From the NCBI GenBank assembly GCA_022704645.1, contig JAKJGA010000086.1:1-7036 (forward strand): a stretch of DNA of 7,036 bases, given 5' to 3'. Below are positions 1 through 4,506 of the stretch, piece by piece. The translations under genes were made by a program, and so were the position numbers. Position 1 is the first letter of the stretch; every line of letters starts with the position of its first letter. The stretch is from Spirochaetota bacterium (lineage in GTDB: Bacteria > Spirochaetota > UBA4802 > JAFGJZ01). Below the pieces are notes generated by a model that was given only the letters and a program-made list of their open reading frames with translations, was not told where the DNA came from and searched no databases.

Positions 1-1214
1 TTTTTGACGGTGAAAAATGTTTTGTCTCTATGATTTTTGACATTACGGAGGAGAAGGCTCTTCAGGAACAGTTGGCTCAATCACAGAAAATGGATACCGT
101 AGGTCAGCTTGCAGGCGGAATTGCGCATGACTTCAACAATATGCTTTCAGGAATTCTCGGCAGTGCTGAAGTAATAGGCATGAATCAGAATCTTGACAGC
201 GAAGTGCGTGAATATATAAATATAATAATCAATGCCGCTGAAAGAGCTTCTGAACTGACTTCGAAGCTTCTTGCCTTTTCGCGCCGCGGAAAAATAATTT
301 CAAGTGTCATAGATATTCATGAATGTATTTCGTCTGTAATCATGCTTTTGAAAAGAAGTATTGATAAACGCATAATAATTAAAGAATCACTTTTGGCAGA
401 AAGATTTAAAATTACCGGAGTCCCCACACTTATTCAGAATGCTCTTTTGAATCTCGCGATTAATGCGAAAGATGCTATGCCGGACGGCGGCTCGATTACT
501 ATCGCTACCAGAGAAGCATATCTTGATGATGAGTTCTTGAAGAAATATCCGCATGCAGATAAGGGACTTTATCTTGAAATTGATGTTTCTGATACAGGTT
601 CCGGCATCAGCCGTGAGAATCTTCCGAAAATATTTGATCCGTTTTTTACTACAAAACCGGTCGGCAAGGGGACAGGGCTTGGACTTGCAGCGGTATACGG
701 AACAGTCAAAGAGCACAGAGGATTTATAAGAGTCTATAGCGAAGAAAACGTCGGTACGGTATTCAGGCTTTATTTGCCTCTTGATTCTGAAAGAAATTAT
801 GAAAAGGAAAAAAATGAAAGTATAATAATTCCAGGTAAAGGGCGTATAATGGTTGTGGATGATGAATCTGTAATTAGAAATACCGCATATGGAATGCTGT
901 CTTCAATGGGTTACGAAGTTCTGCTGGCTCAGGACGGGGAAGAAGCTCTGAAGATTTATAAGTCGGAAAATGAAAAAATTGATTTAGTTATTCTCGATAT
1001 GGTTATGCCTAAAATCAGCGGAAAGGAAACTTTTGAACGGTTGAAGAAAATTGATAAATCGGTTAAGGTTATATTCTCATCCGGTTTCAGCCCGGAGGCT
1101 GTTGCAGGCGATATACGAGGCATTGGCACAATAGGATTTATTCAGAAGCCTTACCGTATTGTTGAGTTAAGCAAGCTTATTCATGAAGCGATAATATCAG
1201 AATTAAAAGCATAG
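1..1214 (+). CDS. Hybrid sensor histidine kinase, 3' part (PAS tail-HisKA-HATPase-receiver)
   Basis: The reading frame is open from the left edge, so the gene is cut at its 5' end and the first in-frame ATG (base 30) is probably internal. The few residues before it and those just after (FDGEKCFVSMIFDITEEK) look like the end of a PAS domain. Numbering from that Met: HisKA H-box with the phospho-accepting H33 in GGIAHDFNN; HATPase N-box around N145 (NLAINAKDA), G1 box D188-T-G-S-G192, F-box DPFFTTKP (203-210) and G2 box GKGTGLGL (212-219). A fused C-terminal receiver (about 271-390) has acidic pocket D277/D278, phospho-acceptor D323, S351 and K373. All catalytic residues are present, so this is predicted to be an active hybrid kinase that autophosphorylates on His and passes phosphate to its own Asp. 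The input signal and membrane topology lie outside the window. No HPt domain is fused at the C-terminus, so onward transfer needs a separate partner. Confidence 0.93.
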   Translation, partial: FDGEKCFVSMIFDITEEKALQEQLAQSQKMDTVGQLAGGIAHDFNNMLSGILGSAEVIGMNQNLDSEVREYINIIINAAERASELTSKLLAFSRRGKIISSVIDIHECISSVIMLLKRSIDKRIIIKESLLAERFKITGVPTLIQNALLNLAINAKDAMPDGGSITIATREAYLDDEFLKKYPHADKGLYLEIDVSDTGSGISRENLPKIFDPFFTTKPVGKGTGLGLAAVYGTVKEHRGFIRVYSEENVGTVFRLYLPLDSERNYEKEKNESIIIPGKGRIMVVDDESVIRNTAYGMLSSMGYEVLLAQDGEEALKIYKSENEKIDLVILDMVMPKISGKETFERLKKIDKSVKVIFSSGFSPEAVAGDIRGIGTIGFIQKPYRIVELSKLIHEAIISELKA

Positions 1215-1274
1215 TTACATGTTGACAAAAAGAATATTTATATTAAGCTTCATCGGATAAATGCGGGAGATGCA

Positions 1275-1697
1275 GTGAAAGAAGATATAAGGTGGATTCA
1301 GCGCTTTGATAATTTCAGCAAAGCTTTTGTTTTGCTTAGAGAAATACTTGATTCAACGGATGATATTTGCAGTCTTGAATCTATAGTAAAAGAAGGTATC
1401 ATTCAGAGGTTTGAGTATACTTTTGAACTTGCGTGGAAAACCCTCAAGGACAAGATGATTGATGACGGATTGAATATCGATAAGGTATCGCCGAAGTATG
1501 TTTTCAAAACGGCATATCAGAGTAAGTATATCGATAGAATTGAAGACTGGATCGACATGACTAATGACAGAAATATTATGAGTCATACTTATGACTTTTT
1601 GAAGCTGGATCCGCTTTTAATCAGACTCAAAAATGTTTATTATCCTTGTCTCGATGAACTCTTTGCATATTTTCTTGATGAAAGGAATTCAATTTGA
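1275..1697 (+). CDS. hepT: HepT-like HEPN RNase toxin (type VII TA; HI0074 family)
   Basis: This 140-residue all-helical protein matches the family long annotated as 'nucleotidyltransferase substrate binding protein' (HI0074 type). Family-typical stretches are IRWIQRFDNFSKA near the N-terminus and IQRFEYTFELAWKTLKD (43-59). The HEPN catalytic motif R-x4-H-x-Y is intact: R99, H104 and Y106 in DRNIMSHTYD. In characterised HepT/MntA pairs the toxin is a HEPN RNase, and the antitoxin silences it by AMPylating the motif tyrosine; here that would be Y106. The start is GTG at 1275, chosen because GGGAG (1265-1269) lies 5 nt upstream and the N-terminus then matches the family. A TTGACA box at 1222-1227 follows the kinase stop but has no convincing -10 partner at 16-18 bp. 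The 3' end overlaps the antitoxin start by 4 bp. Length is normal and nothing appears broken. Toxicity is inferred from family and motif. Confidence 0.88.
   Translation: MKEDIRWIQRFDNFSKAFVLLREILDSTDDICSLESIVKEGIIQRFEYTFELAWKTLKDKMIDDGLNIDKVSPKYVFKTAYQSKYIDRIEDWIDMTNDRNIMSHTYDFLKLDPLLIRLKNVYYPCLDELFAYFLDERNSI
1680..1697 (+). promoter_or_regulatory. Ribosome binding site and TTG start/TGA stop overlap joining hepT and mntA
   Basis: GAAAGGA at 1680-1686 lies within the last codons of hepT, 7 nt before TTG at 1694-1696. The TTG overlaps the hepT stop TGA (1695-1697) by two bases, giving a 4-bp gene overlap. This decides the mntA start and implies that ribosomes ending hepT can re-initiate on mntA, tying antitoxin output to toxin output. 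Confidence 0.7.
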
Positions 1698-2017
1698 ATT
1701 TCGGATTGAGTGATAAGAACTATCGCATTCTGCTTGATATTCTTAGTAAATATGTTGAATCAGGTTCGGCTGTGGTATACGGTTCGCGGGCGAAGGGCGA
1801 TTTTACAGATAGAAGCGATATTGATATAGTTATTAGAGATTGTAATGAAATCAATGATGCGACTGTTTCTCGTATGATTGATGAAATCGATGAGTCTGAT
1901 TTCCCTTATCTTGCGGATATCCGCATCTATGATGATATTAAAAACAACAGCCTAAGAGAACATATTGACAGAGCCGGCATAGTGTTCTTTTCAAAAGAAA
2001 CCTCCTCCGAAAAATAA
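1694..2017 (+). CDS. mntA: MntA-like minimal nucleotidyltransferase antitoxin (type VII TA)
   Basis: This 107-residue minimal nucleotidyltransferase has the polymerase-beta-fold signature GS-x10-D-x-D intact: G30-S31, then D42 and D44 (VVYGSRAKGDF, then RSDIDIVI). A likely third carboxylate is D75 in YLADIRIYDD. The C-terminal LREHIDRAGIVFF matches the HI0073 type. In known pairs MntA uses ATP to add AMP to the HepT tyrosine, blocking the RNase. The start is TTG at 1694: AAGGA (1682-1686) sits 7 nt upstream, and the next in-frame ATG is at codon 61, beyond the catalytic motif. TTG 1694-1696 overlaps the hepT TGA (1695-1697), so translation is probably coupled. Toxin first, antitoxin second is a usual order for this type. 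DUF-type NTases can have other roles, but the adjacent HEPN gene makes antitoxin the best call. Confidence 0.88.
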   Translation: MNFGLSDKNYRILLDILSKYVESGSAVVYGSRAKGDFTDRSDIDIVIRDCNEINDATVSRMIDEIDESDFPYLADIRIYDDIKNNSLREHIDRAGIVFFSKETSSEK

Positions 2018-2084
2018 GTGTATTCAAGATTTTTTCTTGCGTGAATTTCTGAACGGTTTACCTTCTGGTTAAAACGGAGACCTT

Positions 2085-2537
2085 ATGTTCAGATTAAGCA
2101 AAGTCAAAAAAGCTGTAATTAAAATTGCTATCGCGGCGACTGCGTCAGACGGAGCTATTCTCGAAAAGACAGATGTATCTGTTCTTTCTAAAGCGTTGAT
2201 CCATTTTGATTTATTCAGAGATATGACTGTTGAGAAGATCCGCCGTCTTGCAGATGAGACTCTTGCTGAAATTAAATCTGCTGCATCACAGGGACGTATT
2301 GTTGAAGAGGTGGCAAAGTCATGCCAGCTTCTGAAAAAAAATGATAATGAATCAATTATAGCGATGGATGCCGCACTCTTTATGTGTCTTTTTGACGGAG
2401 AACTTTGCGGTCATGAAGTCGGTTATATGGAAACTCTCACTGTAAATCTTCAGATAACGAAAGCTTCCTTCCAGAAAGAGATAGAAAAGATTACTGCGTT
2501 CATTGAAGTCAACAAAGACGAACTTAAAAAAAACTAA
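2085..2537 (+). CDS. TerB-fold (tellurite resistance TerB-like) small protein
   Basis: This 150-residue, probably cytoplasmic, helical protein has no signal peptide or membrane segment. It has the two-fold pattern of the TerB family: an N-terminal half with AIAATASDGAILEKTDVSVL (about 16-35) and a second half with MCLFDGELCGHEVGYMETL (about 99-117). In TerB proteins the acidic DG-x-(I/L)...E segments form a metal-binding face. The first half has D where the canonical second acid is usually E, so metal binding is uncertain there. TerB-fold proteins occur in tellurite/stress operons and in many orphan settings; no other ter gene is visible here, so tellurite resistance should not be assumed. 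The start ATG has GGAG at 2076-2079, 5 nt upstream. It begins 67 bp after mntA with no clear terminator between and ends 59 bp before the response regulator, so it could be read through from the TA module. Confidence 0.65.
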   Translation: MFRLSKVKKAVIKIAIAATASDGAILEKTDVSVLSKALIHFDLFRDMTVEKIRRLADETLAEIKSAASQGRIVEEVAKSCQLLKKNDNESIIAMDAALFMCLFDGELCGHEVGYMETLTVNLQITKASFQKEIEKITAFIEVNKDELKKN

Positions 2538-2544
2538 TGCGGTG

Positions 2545-2573
2545 TTGACTTTACATCCTCCTGCTGATATTAT
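2545..2573 (+). promoter_or_regulatory. Sigma70-type promoter for the response-regulator gene
   Basis: TTGACT (2545-2550) and TATTAT (2568-2573) are separated by exactly 17 bp; each differs from consensus by one base. Transcription would start near 2580, giving a leader of about 16 nt that contains just the AGGAGG ribosome binding site. This is the best promoter in the window. Confidence 0.65.
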
Positions 2574-2591
2574 GTCTTAAAGCATAGGAGG
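2557..2591 (+). promoter_or_regulatory. Anti-Shine-Dalgarno/Shine-Dalgarno inverted pair before the response regulator
   Basis: CCTCCT (2557-2562) is perfectly complementary to the Shine-Dalgarno AGGAGG (2586-2591), which lies 5 nt before the ATG at 2597; an adjoining GC (2563-2564) can also pair with GC at 2582-2583 across a 2-nt bulge. The left arm lies in the promoter spacer, upstream of the expected start of transcription. Only RNA reading through from terB would contain both arms and could mask the ribosome site. Confidence 0.45.
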
Positions 2592-2596
2592 CTACA

Positions 2597-2986
2597 ATGT
2601 GTTCTTCACGGAGAATTCTCATTGTTGAAGATGAAGCTTTGATAGCCCTAGATTTAAAAACAAACCTTGCATTAAACGGCTTCACAAATGTGGATACGGC
2701 TTTTTCGCCCGGAGAAACGTTGCGGAAATGCGAGCAAAGTCTGCCGGATCTTCTTCTGATGGATATTAATTTAGGCGGCGATATTGACGGAATAGAAACG
2801 GTTGAACGGATTAAGAACGGCAATTCCCATCCGCGCGTCATCTATATAACGAGCTATAATAATCCGAAAGTTAAAATGCGTGCGCAGAAAACTTTTTTTT
2901 CGGATTATATAATAAAACCTTACGATCCCTCTGAACTTGTAGGCTCGATAAAGAAAGCCTTTTCCGACGAACAGAAATATTTGTAA
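2597..2986 (+). CDS. Stand-alone receiver-domain response regulator
   Basis: This 129-residue protein consists of one receiver domain and has no output domain. Visible residues are the acidic pair E11/D12 (ILIVEDEAL), the phospho-acceptor D56 (LLLMDINLGGDIDG), T85 (VIYITSY) and K107-P108 (IIKPYD), all intact. The VEDEALIALDLKTNL start and the MDI-x-LGG-x-IDGIE loop resemble single-domain regulators that pair with PAS-rich kinases. It probably works as a phosphorelay intermediate or by protein-protein contact, not by binding DNA. The start ATG is fixed by a perfect AGGAGG 5 nt upstream, and the gene has its own promoter. The upstream hybrid kinase is a possible partner, but three genes intervene and specificity cannot be read from sequence. 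Its stop is 7 bp from the stop of the convergent argB. Confidence 0.9.
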   Translation: MCSSRRILIVEDEALIALDLKTNLALNGFTNVDTAFSPGETLRKCEQSLPDLLLMDINLGGDIDGIETVERIKNGNSHPRVIYITSYNNPKVKMRAQKTFFSDYIIKPYDPSELVGSIKKAFSDEQKYL

Positions 2987-2993
2987 TATCCGG

Positions 2994-3854
2994 TCATCTT
3001 ATTATTTCGGTTCCGATTCCGGCGTCGGTAAATATTTCAAGAAGAACGGCATGTTCTACTCTGCCGTCTATTATGTGGGTTTTACCTGTTCCGCCGTTAA
3101 GAGCGCTGATGCAGCACTCAGTTTTCGGTATCATTCCTTTTGATATGATGCCTTCAGAGATATATTTTTTTACGTCGCTTATAGTAAGTGAACTCTGAAG
3201 TTTCCCTTCGCATTTAACGCCTTCGATGTCGGTCAGCAGAATAAGTTTTTCGGCTTTCAAAGCTTCGGCGACTTTGCCCGCGACTGTGTCGGCATTTATG
3301 TTATAGGTTTTTCCATTTTCATCAACCCCGACAGGAGCGATTACCGGTATATATCTTTCGCTTTCAAGAGCAGAGACTATTCCGGTGTTTATTTTTTTTA
3401 CATCGCCTACAAGACCGATGTCGGTTTTTTCGCCGTTTTCTACGTGATAAAGTTTTTCCGCAAGAATGAGATTGCCGTCCTTGCCTGCGAGTCCGACTGC
3501 TTTTCCGCCGGCGAGACTGATGTTATTGACTATTTCTTTGTTAACATGACCTGTGAGAACCATTTCAACATAATACATCGTTTCTTCATCTGTTACGCGG
3601 AGTCCTTTTTCGAAACGTGATTCTTTGCCGACTTTTTTTAGAATTGAATCTATCTGCGGTCCGCCGCCGTGAACTATTACGGGATTTATTCCGACATATT
3701 TCAGAAGAACCATGTCTTTTGCGAATTGCTTTTTGAGGTTTTCATCAATCATTGCGTTGCCGCCGTATTTGATGACAAAAGTCTTTCCGTAAAATTCTTT
3801 AATATACGGGAAAGATTCTATAAGCGTGTTTATTTTATCGATATATTTCTGCAT
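2994..3854 (-). CDS. argB: N-acetylglutamate kinase (arginine biosynthesis)
   Basis: ArgB phosphorylates N-acetyl-L-glutamate with ATP, the second step of arginine synthesis, in the cytoplasm. The 286-residue protein is full length. Motifs in order: VIKYGGNAM with catalytic K29; VHGGGPQID (61-69); GLRVTD with N-acetylglutamate-binding R86; YNINADT with N185 and D189; LILLTDIEGV (204-213); GMIPK with K244; and HIIDGRVEHAVLLEIFTDAGIGTEI at the C-terminus. The N-terminal extension (YIDKINTLIESFPYIKEFYGK, 4-24) corresponds to the mobile helix that interlaces dimers into a ring hexamer in arginine-inhibited enzymes, so feedback inhibition by arginine is likely. The usual GV before HIIDGR is replaced by GGTGKT, a small variation. 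The start ATG has AGAGGA (3859-3864) 4 nt upstream. It lies 70 bp downstream of the GNAT gene on the same strand; no other arg genes are in view. Confidence 0.97.
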   Translation of the reverse strand: MQKYIDKINTLIESFPYIKEFYGKTFVIKYGGNAMIDENLKKQFAKDMVLLKYVGINPVIVHGGGPQIDSILKKVGKESRFEKGLRVTDEETMYYVEMVLTGHVNKEIVNNISLAGGKAVGLAGKDGNLILAEKLYHVENGEKTDIGLVGDVKKINTGIVSALESERYIPVIAPVGVDENGKTYNINADTVAGKVAEALKAEKLILLTDIEGVKCEGKLQSSLTISDVKKYISEGIISKGMIPKTECCISALNGGTGKTHIIDGRVEHAVLLEIFTDAGIGTEIIR

Positions 3855-3923
3855 GTTTTCCTCTGAATTAAATATTGCTATGGAAGTAATCAGAATAAAA
3901 GGTTAAAGCGTCAATAAAATAAT

Positions 3924-3950
3924 ATTATAATCTTGAATTGATTTTTTCAA
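3924..3950 (-). promoter_or_regulatory. Possible argB promoter inside the GNAT 3' end
   Basis: On the minus strand a perfect TATAAT (3929-3924) overlaps the GNAT stop codon and is preceded by TTGAAA (3950-3945) at a short 15-bp spacing. A transcript would start near 3917 and carry a leader of about 60 nt. The short spacer keeps confidence modest. A TTGACG hexamer at 3914-3909 is an alternative -35 but has only a poor -10. Confidence 0.4.
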
Positions 3951-4401
3951 GAAAAACCAATTCTAATGACGGTTTGATTTTTTCTCTTTTAAAAATATTG
4001 TAACCGAGTTTTTGGTATAGGCTGATATTTTTGACGCTTTCGGAACCGGTAAAAAGTTCAAATCTTGCGGAGTTTGAGAATTTATATTCGATTTGATTCA
4101 TCAGCTCTCTTCCGATACCGATATTTTGATAATCGGGATGAACTATCAATTTACCGATGAAGCATGTTTTAGCGTTTTCAAGCGCCCGTACTGATCCGAT
4201 AATCTTTTGATTGAATAGGCATTTCAGAAAGATGTATTTAATGAATTCGTCTTTCAATTCCTGATATGTCTGCGTGAGAGGCTGAATGGAGAAATCATGA
4301 TAAATTTCAGCTTCCTGAAGATAGCATAGTTTTTGAAGAGCAAGTATTTCGATGCAGTCTGCCTCAGCTGCTTCGTGTATTTTAAATTGTTTTTTCTGCA
4401 T
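3925..4401 (-). CDS. GNAT-family N-acetyltransferase
   Basis: This 158-residue cytoplasmic protein has the GNAT acetyl-CoA fold. From the chosen Met: beta1/alpha1 KIHEAAEADCIEILALQKL (7-25); beta4-motif A GKLIVHPDYQNIGIGREL (83-100), with the pyrophosphate-binding loop Q92-x-x-G95-x-G97; and motif B NISLYQKLGYNIF (125-137), where Y129 is placed as the usual general acid. The acyl acceptor cannot be told from sequence. I chose ATG at 4401-4399 over a TTG at 4431, because the ATG has GGA-type purines just upstream and lies next to beta1, while the TTG has no ribosome site. It is likely co-transcribed with argB and divergent from the glcD-like gene. The 105-bp divergent region between them carries a 12-bp direct repeat. 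A link to arginine synthesis is possible but not shown. Confidence 0.85.
   Translation of the reverse strand: MQKKQFKIHEAAEADCIEILALQKLCYLQEAEIYHDFSIQPLTQTYQELKDEFIKYIFLKCLFNQKIIGSVRALENAKTCFIGKLIVHPDYQNIGIGRELMNQIEYKFSNSARFELFTGSESVKNISLYQKLGYNIFKREKIKPSLELVFLEKINSRL
3931..3952. promoter_or_regulatory. 7-bp palindrome upstream of argB, possible operator
   Basis: TCTTGAA (3931-3937) and TTCAAGA (3946-3952) form a perfect inverted repeat with an 8-bp spacer, lying over the possible argB -35 region and inside the last GNAT codons. Its TGAAT...TTCA halves recall an ArgR box (TGAAT-4-ATTCA), but the gap is 2 bp too long and one half is imperfect. It could also simply reflect coding sequence. Confidence 0.3.
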
Positions 4402-4436
4402 GAATCCGTCTAATATATATTGCAAGGTCAATCAAG

Positions 4437-4492
4437 AAGTATTTGTGAATTAATTAAATCTGATTTATTTATTTGACAGAAAGTATTTGTGA
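4437..4492. repeat. 12-bp direct repeat in the GNAT/glcD divergent region
   Basis: AAGTATTTGTGA occurs exactly at 4437-4448 and 4481-4492, a period of 44 bp (about four DNA turns), flanked by AT-rich sequence with ATTAAT and AAATC words near both copies. A TTGACA hexamer (4473-4478) lies between them, 34 bp before the glcD ATG. Two in-phase copies between divergent genes fit a regulator site. Confidence 0.55.
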
Positions 4493-4506
4493 GAAATCAT
4501 TAATCT

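Noticed and set aside
1222..1250. TTGACA at 1222-1227 as a hepT promoter
   Set aside because: The -35 is perfect, but 16-18 bp downstream only TAAGCT or AAGCTT are found; TATATT lies just 11 bp away. Kept only as a remark in the hepT entry.
1985..1999. 15-bp palindrome TTCTTTT-C-AAAAGAA
   Set aside because: It lies within mntA coding sequence (FFSKE), is A/T-rich, and is likely a coincidence.
2025..2039. CAAGA-T5-TCTTG inverted repeat after mntA as a terminator
   Set aside because: The stem is only 5 bp, AT-rich, with the T-run in the loop and none after it.
2001..2079. CTCCG (2005-2009) at the end of mntA pairing with the CGGAG ribosome site of terB
   Set aside because: Only 5 bp with a 65-nt loop; far weaker than the pair before the response regulator.
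2964..3038. CCGACG/CGTCGG and GAAATATTT/AAATATTTC complementary pairs across the response regulator/argB junction
   Set aside because: The arms are in crossed order, so they cannot form one nested hairpin, and loops are about 50 nt.
3925..4401. The GNAT gene as a short N-acetylglutamate synthase (ArgA-like) because of argB
   Set aside because: Its C-terminal NISLYQKLGY pattern is of a general GNAT type and no ArgA-specific feature is visible; adjacency alone is not enough.
4473..4506. TTGACA at 4473-4478 as a standard glcD promoter
   Set aside because: At 17 bp the -10 would be ATCATT, and the better TAATCT (4501-4506) is 22 bp away and touches the ATG, so no sound promoter can be called.
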